This document shows, in pieces, positions 22,570-32,429 of a DNA stretch of 64,000 nt. Origin of the DNA: Trichobilharzia szidati (Eukaryota; Platyhelminthes; Trematoda; Strigeidida; Schistosomatidae). Under the pieces are notes generated by a model, which saw only the letters and a list, made by a program, of their open reading frames with translations, ran no database searches and was not told the DNA's origin. Both the position numbers and the translations under genes were made by a program. The stretch lies in NCBI GenBank assembly GCA_944472155.2, contig OX235272.1, positions 91,332,020-91,396,019 on the forward strand, in the 5' to 3' direction. Positions within the stretch are counted from its first letter, which is position 1; each line of letters begins with the position of its first letter.

Positions 22570-24680
22570 CCCCTATCGCGTCATAAGAAAAAGGCACAAA
22601 CAGCGAAGAAAATTTTCTTTTCGACGATTCATTATCATGAGTTGTACAATCGTAATTATAATTAACAAAGAAATCTTTAGACCGATCAGATACTGGTAAG
22701 TTTTGTCCTTGGAAAATTGTATACATAGTGTAAGGTGTAGGAAGGGATGACTAATTGTAAGTTAGAAAGGAGACAGAAGTTGGCATGACGTGATAAGTGT
22801 GAGATAATGAATAATCAATAAGCTCGTGTGAAATGGACAGGAACTAGTGGAAAGGCTATACAGTGTTTTTGCATAAAATATGTGTGAAAAGCAATGTTAT
22901 TTGCAAACAGTAACAGAGTGGTAGTAAAATGTGGATGATGGGAATAATAATGGTAATAAAAGTATTAATAAAATAAAATAATAATAGTAATAATAGTGAA
23001 CTTACATAATAAAGGAAAGAAGCAAAATTGTGGTAAGAACTCTGGCCATGGTAGGGCAAGAGAATGTATGTATCGCTTTTGGATGCAGTGGTCAGGTTTC
23101 AGATCTCGAATAGCTAATGCTTAAGCTATGCACAGATGGCGTATCCAAAGTCCCTTTGTACGATATTTAGGGACTCTGTGTAACACTGTGAAGCATTCAT
23201 GTGGTGTGGGGGGTGCTCGATATCCAGAGATGACAAGGTGTTCGACGATGGAGCTGTTGCTATTCTTCTTTTCTCCTCTGGATAACCAAGCTGGGCAGTG
23301 TTCCAGAATACGTTTGTGGACTTGACGTTGCGTAAGGCTGATATACTTTGCTCCACACGAGCAAGTAAATTGATAAATACACATTGAGGTGGCCAAAAGC
23401 AGTATCTTGTCCTTAGCGTTAGACTGGATTAACAGTCTGCAGGAGAATGTGATACTTAGAGTGGCTGTTGGAAATGTCTTCTTCAGACATTTAGAAAGGC
23501 GGTTTCTGAGAATTTCCGCTGCAACATCACCTTTGAATTCTAGGTTCATAAAGAGAGTCTTCTTAGGAACCGTTGCGATGTTTGACACCGGAGGCTTCTC
23601 CTTCATGTTGTTGTCAATAAATCTTGGTGGATACCCACTCTCTAGTAGGGTCTTACGTAATAAATTCAATTCTTTCTCTACCATGTCTTCCGAGCAGATT
23701 TTTCTGATCCTTGAACACAACGTACGTACTAGGTTTCTCTTTCGGATTAGTGGGACAAAACTCTGGAAGTTGATAAACTGTCCAATCCATGTTGGCTTGC
23801 GGTATATTGATCTTTGGATAGTACAGTCGTGTCGTCTGGTGAGTAGGACATCAAGGAGTGGAAATGCGTTGTTCGATTCTCGTTCTAAGGGGAAACTTAT
23901 TGATGGATGCGCTGCGTTGAAGGTTTTGAGGAGAGAATCTAATTCACAATTTTCATCACAGATTATAAACGTATCATCTACGTATCTCCTGTATAAGTGC
24001 AGTTGACTTATCAAGGGATTGAGGGTGTTGTTTTCAAGACTCGCCATGAAGTAGTTGGCTAGGAGTGGACCGAGAGGAGACCCCATGGCTACCTCATCTT
24101 TCCGTACATAGAACTTTTCATTGAATTTGAACTGGATATTGAACGTACATCTGAGAAGTTCCTTCAGGTAGTTTATTGGGAGAGGAACTTCTAGGTTGTT
24201 GGTTTCGATGTAATTACAAATGAAGCATATTGTTTCAGTGAGGGGGATACTTGTGAATAGATAGGCGACATCTAATGAGATCATTTGTCTTTCAGACACG
24301 TTGACATCCTTCACTGAGTCGATGACGTCATATGTATCTTTGAGGCTATATTTTGTCATATGTCTTTTAACTGGTTCGAGCAAATCAGCTAGCCACTTCG
24401 CGATTTGGTGATATGGTGAGTTAACCATGTCTATGACAGGTCGAAGTGGGACATTCTCCTTATGCACTTTAGACAGTCCATATAGTCTTGAAACAGTTGA
24501 ACTGCAAGGTTTTATTTGCTCATAAACCTCCGGTGTTATGACTGAATCTTCTTTCATTCTCTTCAGCAATTTTGTAAGTAGGTTTTCATTTCTTTCGGTT
24601 GTGTCTTTCTGGTTGGGTGATTCGAAGAATTTGGTGTTATCTGATAGTATATCTGTCGATTTCCTATTATAATTCAATTC
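22570..24680 (-). mobile_element. Penelope-like element, nearly intact RT plus GIY-YIG, with 3' UTR
   Basis: The minus strand holds one open frame from 24677 to 23121 and then a 550-bp 3' UTR. That UTR shares long stretches with 41380-41790 and, at its end, the aagaaaattttctt palindrome also found near 37250. No ATG starts the frame; it begins at a junction with an inverted copy at about 24685, so the N-terminus is missing. Confidence 0.85.
23121..24677 (-). CDS. Penelope-like reverse transcriptase / GIY-YIG endonuclease, 5' truncated
   Basis: 518 codons without a stop. RT motifs in order: YGLSKVHK and LRPVIDMVNSPYH (~65-90), motif A ISLDVAYLFTSIPL (~133), motif B VAMGSPLGPLLANYFM (~196), motif C RYVDDTFI (~230), motif D FPLLDVLLTRR (~270), then the Penelope-typical RKPTWIGQFINFQS. 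The GIY-YIG part follows at ~430-460: YQFTCSCGAKYISLTQRQ, where the usual YIG is YIS. These proteins copy element RNA at a nick and can act at chromosome ends. The missing N-terminus, including the RPDKGN motif now on the other strand, makes it inactive as it stands. Confidence 0.85.
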   Translation of the reverse strand: MNYNRKSTDILSDNTKFFESPNQKDTTERNENLLTKLLKRMKEDSVITPEVYEQIKPCSSTVSRLYGLSKVHKENVPLRPVIDMVNSPYHQIAKWLADLLEPVKRHMTKYSLKDTYDVIDSVKDVNVSERQMISLDVAYLFTSIPLTETICFICNYIETNNLEVPLPINYLKELLRCTFNIQFKFNEKFYVRKDEVAMGSPLGPLLANYFMASLENNTLNPLISQLHLYRRYVDDTFIICDENCELDSLLKTFNAAHPSISFPLERESNNAFPLLDVLLTRRHDCTIQRSIYRKPTWIGQFINFQSFVPLIRKRNLVRTLCSRIRKICSEDMVEKELNLLRKTLLESGYPPRFIDNNMKEKPPVSNIATVPKKTLFMNLEFKGDVAAEILRNRLSKCLKKTFPTATLSITFSCRLLIQSNAKDKILLLATSMCIYQFTCSCGAKYISLTQRQVHKRILEHCPAWLSRGEKKNSNSSIVEHLVISGYRAPPTPHECFTVLHRVPKYRTKGLWIRHLCIA

Positions 24681-24684
24681 AAAG

Positions 24685-25060
24685 CTTCAATTCTTGACAG
24701 CTGTTACAAGTACATTCATACGCGACCGAGCCACCGTTATCTACTGACCAAGGAAAACAGACGACAACTTAAACAGCTCCAAGAAAATAAAGATATAGTC
24801 CTCGTCCGTCCTGATAAGGGCAATGGTATTGTAGTAATGAATAGATCCGATTATAATAGGAAATTGACAAATATACTATTATGCCCAACCGTGAATTTCA
24901 CAAAACTTCTTGCAGCTGTATTGCAGACAACAGCAACCAACCTGACCTTAGCACAAATATCTCTTGACGTTGTGTGTACAGTTTATCCCAGTTTGAAACC
25001 TGCAACTCGGCGAATAGTTCACCAGCAAACTCATTGAAATCTACTGGTTTGCTAATCCCA
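24685..25060 (+). pseudogene. Penelope-like element N-terminal piece, inverted
   Basis: The plus strand reads HLLTKENRRQLKQL, then DIVLVRPDKGNGIVVMNR, then SDYNRKLTNIL. This is the Penelope RT N-terminal motif (RPDKGN) that belongs before the minus-strand frame (NYNRKSTDIL). It decays after about 24900. The two pieces meet at a shared tataataggaaa word, so they are head to head. Confidence 0.75.
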
Positions 25061-25295
25061 CCGTAAATGCCTATCAGGAAGACGTCATTTGTTCTTGGAT
25101 AAACTATCCTGCCTAAGATTAGTCATAATTGTTGATTTGAGCTTTCGAAGGCGGATAGGCCATCAAAATTCAGATGCAAGTGGGCAGTGTTGAAAGTTTC
25201 TGTATTCAACAAAGAGTCCACGTATCTTATAAGATTAGTTTATAGGCCTATGTGATAATAAACACTTATAACTAACAACCTAGCAGGACACTTAC

Positions 25296-25611
25296 CAGAC
25301 TGTCGCAACACTCCCCTGACATCACTTGGCAACTGGGGAAGTAGCTCCCTAGAAATGCCGAGTATCTTGTTGGCGTCCGGGAGTGTGATCTTTGTCTCCG
25401 TCACCACCATCCTCAAGATTACTTCGTTCGTCCTATCTACAAGACTCCTTTCTTCTGTCGTTGGCAATGTGGCATCTGAATGAATAGATTTTTCGAAAGC
25501 AATAACTATTACCACTGTCCGATTCAACATGGCTATCTGCCGCCGGGACGTTGACCACTTCATGACGACCGAAATTCCCATTATCACTGCAGCATTCGTC
25601 AGTGGAAGCAT
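25296..25611 (-). other. Exon-like open frame in the right inverted arm
   Basis: The minus frame is open for ~100 codons and ends at a strong donor (cagtctg|gtaagt) after LPDANKILGISRELLPQLPS and VRGVLRQS. The left arm lacks the last ~35 codons because Penelope sequence starts there. I do not recognise the protein. It could be an exon of an unknown gene or part of an undescribed element. Confidence 0.35.
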
Positions 25612-25925
25612 TAATTACGTCTTAAGTGAAATACAACTGATTCGTATGCGTAAAACAACCTGCAGCTTCCACATAGCCGCTGTCATCAACAAACCTGTCA
25701 AGTCCACTTTCTCTCAAAACTCGTTCCCTTATTTTCTACCTCTTTGGTACAATGTAGAGCGATGACACTGTCGAGGACTGAAAATGTTTTCTCTAGACAT
25801 TTTGTTCAGACAACTGTTTGCATCAGAGAAGTCACTATTCTAACACAATAATGAATGAGACATGAAACCATGGAAGTTACTTGCAAGTTGAACGATGTGA
25901 TTGAAGTGATAGGGAATCAAACTCG
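25395..25925 (-). repeat. Right arm of a large inverted repeat
   Basis: Reverse complement of 22005-22557. The two arms enclose the head-to-head Penelope pair, 2.8 kb apart. Outside the inner edge (25240-25395) the right arm continues with sequence absent from the left one, so the right arm looks ancestral. Confidence 0.8.
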
Positions 25926-27040
25926 AGTAGACGTTGTTTAATATTGTAGTCATAGTTAAATGTCAAGTGGCAAAACAATTAATGTCAGACATAGAATAAT
26001 TCATTGGATGTATTGATCCTATGATTCAATTCCCAAACCATATATATAACTTCTTAAAAACGATGTAGTTCAAACAGCATTATCTCGCTAAATATTTCGT
26101 GTGTACTTTTTTGAAATTCGCTGGTTGAAAACCGGTGAAACTGGACTCGAATATTGTGTTTATTAATTATGATAAACATGTTTTTAAACTGCGCTACATG
26201 TCATTGTGACATTTGTCCTGGAATATGTTTTTACTTTTTGGAATTTCCCGCAAAACCCGTGACGTTGAGCTAAATAGTTGTTTATTTTGCTAGGAGAGTT
26301 GTCGGTATTTCGTCACTTTAGAGCTCTGTAAGTAAGATCAGGTATTTTGTAAGAAAGTTATTTACGGAAACATTTTCAAAGACATTTAGTAAGCATAACC
26401 TCCATGTTTTGTGGTTTCGAAATGGAGCGGTAGTCGTATTATTCGGCCACCCAATAATCACGCAGTGTGGCCTGAATTTGAACTTCTGAATGGACTGACT
26501 TATCAACGGTAAACTTGGCGCAAAAATGTGCATTAGCATAAGTTTCCATTCTTCTGAAGCACGCAGAATTTGGGAAAACGAATCTCATGAAACTACAATG
26601 GGTGAATTTGTGTGAGGAAGAAAATGACAAACTGTATATTGGTGAAAATTTTATAGCACATATTCACTTACTGATTTCATCCAACATACTTGTCCGTGGG
26701 AGCTGTTCTTAGATTGATTAATAATAATAGTTTATTTAATGAGGATGTGCTGACGACGCTAATCAAGATACTATCACTAATTTTTTTTAGTTTACTCTTT
26801 TCTAATGACTTGCTTCAGAACACATATCGTGTGATGTGATGATTTATCTAAGTGTGGGATGTTAACGATATTCTTAAGACCCCAGTTGTGACGAGTGTGG
26901 GCTATTCAACTCTGACTATAGAGTTGAATGATAGTCGTCTTGCTGAAATGGTTGATTGTCTCGGGTTCAGTTTCCCGGGACTGAAGGGAATCGGCTAATC
27001 AGTGCCCCTGCTGTTCTCATTGTTTGGGGACGATTTAGGC
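25926..27040. other. Unassigned AT-rich region
   Basis: I see no gene or recognised repeat. Short minus frames at 26318-26630 have no motif. Confidence 0.4.
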
Positions 27041-27215
27041 AGGTGCGGTGGCTCATCTATCTAGTCGTTGGACTTCTAATAATGGGATCATAGATTTGAA
27101 TCTCGCTCTGCCTACTTCAGCCTGGACAACTGGGTAGTAGTATCGATAACCCGCAAAGAACGAGTGCGACTCATAGCCTAGAACACGAAAGACCTGTTGC
27201 AGCATACCAAATTAC
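27041..27215 (+). repeat. tRNA-derived SINE
   Basis: Box-A-like gtggctcatctatctagtcg and box-B-like gatttgaatctcg at the right spacing, then a body (gagtgcgactcatagcctag) like that of 1655-1745. It ends about 270 bp before the palmitoyltransferase start. Confidence 0.5.
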
Positions 27216-27460
27216 ATATGTAGGGAATACGAGGTTTTTATTTTAATTGTCTTCGGATTTGATCTGTCCAAAGATTGTCTTCGTCATATTATGTAGTACC
27301 AAGCCAAGGAATCCCCCGTACTATACATTGTTGTAGATGCCAACTGTGGATTAGCCCTAAACCTATGGCGGACTGACTCACTGTTCACTGCTGTATGATT
27401 CTCACTGTGTTTTTTTTTTACAGCTAGTAACAGTTTATTTTCTTTTCTTTTCCTCCGTTC

Positions 27461-27462
27461 AG
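27461..27462 (+). promoter_or_regulatory. Splice acceptor just upstream of the palmitoyltransferase ATG
   Basis: A pyrimidine tract (ttttcttttcttttcctccg) ends in ttcag at 27462, 22 bases before the ATG. It can receive a 5' UTR exon or, as for many trematode genes, a trans-spliced leader. Confidence 0.5.
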
Positions 27463-27484
27463 AATTTCCTCCCCATTATGAAAA

Positions 27485-30400
27485 ATGCGCTTCCTCTCGG
27501 ATTATATTTACCTTGTAAAAGTTTTGATTCGTTTCTGTGCACCAGATTTATTTACAATTAAACCGGATAGAAAATTTTTTACTCATCAATCATCTATTAT
27601 CACTGGATGTATTATCTGGTTATTTGAATTAATTTCAAATATTTATACCACTGTAATATTAGAGCCAATTTTAAATTGTTTTTCATTATATCTTGGTGGA
27701 CGGAAAAATTTTGGTCGAACTCTAGTAGCGCTTGTTTTAACTTATTTATGCTTAATTATTAGCTTGTTGTACATGTATCTGATACCTCGACGTCTTTCTA
27801 TCCTATATTCATGTTATATGTACTTGGAGTATAATTCACTTAAATGTAGTGCATACTGGGAAGGTTTTTGGCTTATTTTGCATTTTTTATGCAGTCATTT
27901 ATTAATTATTAATGTATACTTTCATTACTTATGCGCTATATTTATTAATCCTGGTACTGTTCCAAACATTCTTCCATCAATTAATCATTTAAATCATTCT
28001 TATAATAATAATACTGTGTGTACACGTTGTTTTATTGCACGTCCTATGCGAGCGCATCATTGTGTTGTCTGCAAAAAGTGTATTCTACGCATGGATCATC
28101 ATTGTCCATGGACAGCTAATTGTATTGGCCTGTATACCCATCGTCATTTCTATTTAGTATTAATATATATGAGTATTGGTGGAATATACTTACTAACTGT
28201 TGGTTGGTCAGATTTTAAAAGTTATCTAACTGAAGAGAAACAACATCAAGTAAGCTTGATTTATTGTTTTTTTTTGTGTGTGTGTGTTTATTATCGACTG
28301 AATATGTTATTTCAATAGTTTTTACAATTTAACAGTCATTTATTGTACACTTGGAATAGACCCTGGAGTGAATTAGTCATCAACCTAATTTCGATGTATG
28401 GGTTCCTTGAACGGACATCTAAATATCACCGTCACTACTAACTCGAAGTTACTTTTCGCTGATAACCATCAGTAGAATTGAGGATGCACGTTGCGCCTTA
28501 TTTGAAATTTGTCAGCTGGATGTCCATGTCACCTAGTGATGACAAGTGGTGGTGTAACGACAGGCCAGGGAACAGATCGTTTATTGAGAAAATCAACAGA
28601 TATTTATAGATTTTTATGTACATTATTATTAGCGTTATTGTTAGCAGAGAAACAGCCTTTTGATTGGTTGTTTTCTCGCTGAAAGTTATTCTGCCATCTC
28701 TTTGTGGCATTTCTTTGAGGTCAGACCATATATCTGCGAATCGTATCCGCCCACGCTAAGTTTGCTGTTATTGGTTGTTGAGTTAGTCTTTTTTCTTGTT
28801 TTTTTCTCATGACCTTGATTTGGGATGTAAACATTGACGTAAATTGCTGTCTACCAATTTTGGCTAGCAGACAGCTCTCACCACAGTGGTGCTAGAATTA
28901 CGGCTCAAACCCAGCACCCATCGACTGAGACGCCAAAGTAGTATCCACTGCGTTACTGAGCCACGAAACGCACATCTTGGACTCCACTGTTAACCACCAC
29001 CGAACAAATAATTAGTGTTAATTTGACTAAATCTCATCTATTCTGTTCGCGGACAGTTCGAAATTGTATGTGATAAACACTAATTTTTTGACCGTTGACT
29101 CCAGTTTAGTGTTGGATGATAAAAATTAAATAAACTAATTTTAACTGTTTGAAAATGCTCATTATAAATTAAAAGATATGTTCGCCGAAGAAGTGAGTAG
29201 TCTCCACAAGCTTCTTAAGACACCCATCCTGATAGAAAACCACCTATCAGATAGTCAATACACAAATGGTCTTTTTAGTTACCTTTAGGACATACTGGTT
29301 TTATCAAGGTTTACATTTAAATAAAGTGTATTGGAAGGACAGATACGGAACTAGTGGAATCATTAAATTTTTTGCTGTACAATAATGTAAAGCATAGTAG
29401 TTTGCTAGTGATGGCCTAACCTTTAATATGGAGAAGAAAACTACGGTGATTGATTATAAGTTGACTGACTGCCTGACTGAGTTTCAACACAGAATTTTGC
29501 ACAAAAGTGCATCAATTCAAGTTGCTGCACCTATGCAGCACACAAAATTAGAGAAAAGAACGAAAAGGAAATACAAAATAGCTATAATACGGAAAAGTGT
29601 ACGGGAGGAAGAATAGTAACAAAGGGAAAAAAATATGAGGTTCGAATACATCCAGGAGATAACAAAGAGTGAATGAATCTGCACCATTGAGAACGGTTTT
29701 GAGTCTCAAGCTATTGATTCTAAGACTAGGCGAATCCAAACCAGGCAGTCTACACTTCCGTATGTAGCTGACCACCCCTAACTCTTTTCCAGTCTAATCC
29801 CAACTCAGCTAACATTGCTCGTCGAGGAAGGCTATGGCTCAGCTTGGGCAGCATGCGTCTTAATCGATATGTCTTCAAGACCTAAAATTATAAGTGAAAC
29901 AGGATGTGACACTGAATTTGTGTTCGGCATTTCAATTGAGATTAATACGATGTCTCTTCAAGAATGTGAATATACCTTGGAGAATTTCGTATGCGCATTA
30001 TTCTAGATGGTGGACTACTACAATGCTTTGTTTTAAACCCCTATTCTACTGTTACATCCTCTTCTCAGTGAAACAGACATCAAGTGTATAATAATGTGAG
30101 ATTAAACAATTTAGTCTACACCCGCGCGACACTGAATGGTTGTGTGGCGTGTATTACTGAAAAGATTTATAAGTAGCATGTAGATACAGACATAAGTATG
30201 CAAATTATCTGCAAGTACATTGAATAGCAAAGAGGTGGATTTAATGGCGAAGAGAAGAAATGAATATGGACACCATGGAAGAAAGACAAAGCAGCACAAT
30301 ACCGGAGACATGTGCAAACTGTGATTCTAATATTTAGTAGACGTATTCTGCCCATATATTGTTTGTCGAGTTGCCAATAAATAATTCCGTTGCCATGTTC

Positions 30401-31830
30401 CCTTGTGTTCTACCGTTACAGTTGTGTCAAAAGTGTCGGGAATAAATTCACTGAATCTGTTAGTTTTTCAAATGATGGCTTTTTATCACCACTTTTGTTC
30501 AAAAATGTTGTATGTATAGGAAAACTATCCTATATGTCATGTTAATGTAAATAATTTCCATACTAATTTGTGCCTTTCTTTGTTTAGCTCAGTGTAAAAG
30601 TGGTTTGTAGGATTTGCGTTTTGGTAATGGTAACAAACTAGTTTATTTCCAAACGTTGGTTTGCAAGGGGCTGAATTATTTCAAGATTGATCGCGAAATG
30701 ATTTCAGTTAGAGAATTACTGAAGACCAGGAAGTACCGGACAGCTGTTTTGTCTTTGTTTTGCTCTGTTTAGTAGTATTCACCCATGACTCTACTGTAAC
30801 AACAGAAGACAAGGGCCAGGCAACGGAACGTTTATTACGGAAAATCAACACATATTTATAGATTTTGATGTACATTATTGTAGGTTAATGTTAGTAGAAA
30901 ATACAGTCTGTTGATTCTCACACAAAGTTAACCTTGCATCTCTTGTGGCTGTGTCAGTTCATCTTATATGTTAACTGTATCCGCCTGTCCATCTTGACCT
31001 TGTTTTCACATGACTAACATTGACCTCAATTACTGTCAACCAATTGGGCTAGCAACCATCTCTCACCACACTACTAGAGATCGCACTCATTGGATTCCGT
31101 CCCACTGGCTCTATGGTATACAAGATCACCTTGTAACCTGACGGTCCTGGGTTTGATCCCCACTGGGGTCATGAGTGCGTACCGTTGAAGAGTCCAGAAT
31201 AGGGACGAAACAGCCCTCCCGTACTCCCTAATATGCAATCGTTTTCTAACTGAAGTCATTTTGTGATCATTCTTGTAAATGCTTTTCTAATTGGATATGT
31301 GTATGTTTGTTTGTTTGTCTTCTTCTACCTTGTAGATAAATGCGACTGCACAATACTCTCTGAGTGAATCAAATAAATTTATGCATATACCATGGAAGGA
31401 ATTTTTCAATCAATTATTCAAAGCATGCTTTAATTTCGGTTTTATTGCAATACCTTTAGTATGTGCTCTTTGTGCTTGGCATACTCGTCTGATTAGTACT
31501 GGAGAGACAAGTATTGATCGACATATTAATGCTAAATTTGCACGTGTACTTAAAGAACGAGGTGTACTATATCGTAATCCGCATGATTTTGGCTTGTTTT
31601 TAAACTGGGTGAAATTTCTTGGTCTTATTGATAAATGTGATGCAGATTTTGTAAAGAAAAAGCAGAAGAAGGAATCTTTCCAGTTGTATACTTTTCTTTG
31701 TAAGCGATTTTTCTCTCGTGTTCTACTGCCTTCTTTTCATCCACCTTATGATGATGGTTTCATATATGAGTTGAATTTACCTACCGCTGAATCTGTTATA
31801 CAATCACTTGCAGAATCTGGAATGTCTTAG
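27485..31830 (+). CDS. ZDHHC16: DHHC palmitoyltransferase, ZDHHC16-like, two exons
   Basis: Exons are 27485-28249 and 31336-31830, with GTAAGC donor, TTGTAG acceptor and phase 0. The product is 419 residues, against about 377 for the human protein. Hydrophobic segments lie at ~77-100 and ~129-153, before the cysteine-rich domain (~178-215: CTRCFIARPMRAHHC, CKKCILRMDHHCPW). The catalytic DHHC is at ~204-207. Two more membrane segments follow (LVLIYMSIGGIYLLTVGW and one early in exon 2). NPGT stands for the DPG motif. STGETSIDRHIN, then YRNPHDFG and SRVLLPSFHPP, match the C-terminus of animal ZDHHC16 closely, which makes this subfamily call firm. The enzyme S-acylates proteins, in animals at the ER/Golgi. 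Exon 1 was chosen from its ATG because an acceptor lies only 22 bases upstream. The 3.1-kb intron holds three LTRs and two or three SINEs. Confidence 0.93.
28553..28885. repeat. Solo LTR, family A (333 bp)
   Basis: TGTAACGACAG ... CTCTCACCACA with an exact 4-bp target duplication gtgg (28549-28552 / 28886-28889). It closely matches 32761-33090. Internal sequence is absent, so it is a solo LTR, in the intron of the palmitoyltransferase gene. Confidence 0.8.
28890..28990 (-). repeat. tRNA-derived SINE head
   Basis: The minus strand has gtggctcagtaacgcagtgg (box A) and gtgctgggtttgagcc (box B). It directly follows the LTR at 28553-28885. Confidence 0.5.
29690..29890. repeat. Dispersed repeat shared with 70-190
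   Basis: cagctaacattgctcgtcg, then aggaaggctatggctcagc parallels the sequence near 100-150. The class is unknown. Sequence from 28991 to 29689 shows nothing I can name. Confidence 0.45.
30143..30420. repeat. Solo LTR, family B (278 bp, opposite orientation)
   Basis: The reverse complement starts TGTAACGGTAGAACAC like 2433. It is flanked by an exact gttg duplication (30139-30142 / 30421-30424). It lies in the palmitoyltransferase intron. Confidence 0.7.
30690..30794 (-). repeat. Sm-alpha-like SINE fragment with decayed hammerhead
   Basis: The minus strand keeps the stem I and stem III words of the hammerhead (30733-30778), but the catalytic core is lost. Its left flank resembles the 32236 and 39256 copies. 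The family A LTR at 30795 cuts its tRNA-like end. Confidence 0.5.
30795..31070. repeat. Solo LTR, family A (276 bp, internally shortened)
   Basis: TGTAACAACAGAAGAC ... TCTCACCACA with an exact ctac duplication (30791-30794 / 31071-31074). It is shorter than 28553-28885 through deletions in the middle. Confidence 0.8.
31080..31265 (+). mobile_element. Sm-alpha-like SINE
   Basis: tRNA-like head (ccactggctctatggtatac, box B gggtttgatcccc) followed by the hammerhead at 31179-31224 and a short tail ending near gaagtcattttg, as at 38083-38285. It ends about 70 bp before exon 2 of the palmitoyltransferase. Confidence 0.65.
31179..31224 (+). ncRNA. Hammerhead ribozyme, one core change
   Basis: Stem I gtaccg / ccgtac (mostly paired), stem II gtcc...ggac, intact GAAA, cleavage triplet ctc. 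The core reads TTGAAGA where CUGANGA is expected (C to U at the first position). Stem III (acag/ccct) is weakened. Confidence 0.55.
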
Positions 31831-32235
31831 CTGCAGAAAGGTGTTTGTAAGGTGTGAAAGTTATTGAAGCTGTCTATGATATGGACCACACACACACACA
31901 CCTGTATTATTTGCAGTATTCAGCTGCTTAACTCATACACGGTACCGATATCGAAGGGTTACTGTAATATTGAAGTTCGGACACTTATGCATTGGATCTG
32001 AGCAACATAAAATACAGATCGCTTATTGGTACAATTTACAGGATGCAGTATCAAGCAGGATTGCTCAATTATCTTTGCACTAGTGCTGTTTATGGTATTT
32101 CTTGTCTATTATCCCAGTGATGTATACAATTGAAGTAAAAGAAATATAATTATTGATATTCCATTGTTTTCTATTAACAAAATATAGTTTTAGCAAGTAT
32201 TGATTTGCAGCGATTTGATGGGTTATGAGTTTGAC
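31831..32235. other. 3' region of the palmitoyltransferase gene
   Basis: Holds a short CA run at about 31889-31902. No clear AATAAA close to the stop and no other feature seen. Confidence 0.4.
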
Positions 32236-32420
32236 CACTAGTTGACATCAGAGAGCTGTTGGAATATCTGGGAGTACTGGACAGCTGTTTGTTTTCCCAG
32301 TTTTAGCAGTACACATCCCAGGACCAACCGGTTACAAGTCAAGCTTGTAGAACATTCAGCCACTGGGATCCGATCCAATCAACCATGAGTTCCAACTTCT
32401 GCCAATTCGTGCTATATATA
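32236..32420 (-). repeat. Sm-alpha-like SINE, hammerhead core deleted
   Basis: Minus-strand copy. At 32274-32312 the stem I arms gtactg / cagtac and stem III acagctgt are perfect, but about 7 bases of the core and stem II are gone. The tRNA-like part (32340-32400) is degenerate. Confidence 0.55.
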
Positions 32421-32429
32421 TAGTTTATC

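Noticed and set aside
22570..22620. Possible hammerhead at the Penelope 3' end (tgatga...cgaaa near 37240, and the matching site here)
   Set aside because: The would-be stem II consumes core bases, and the other copies do not keep CUGANGA; only the aagaaaattttctt palindrome is shared.
23389..24006. Plus-strand open frame of 205 codons
   Set aside because: Antisense shadow of the Penelope RT frame.
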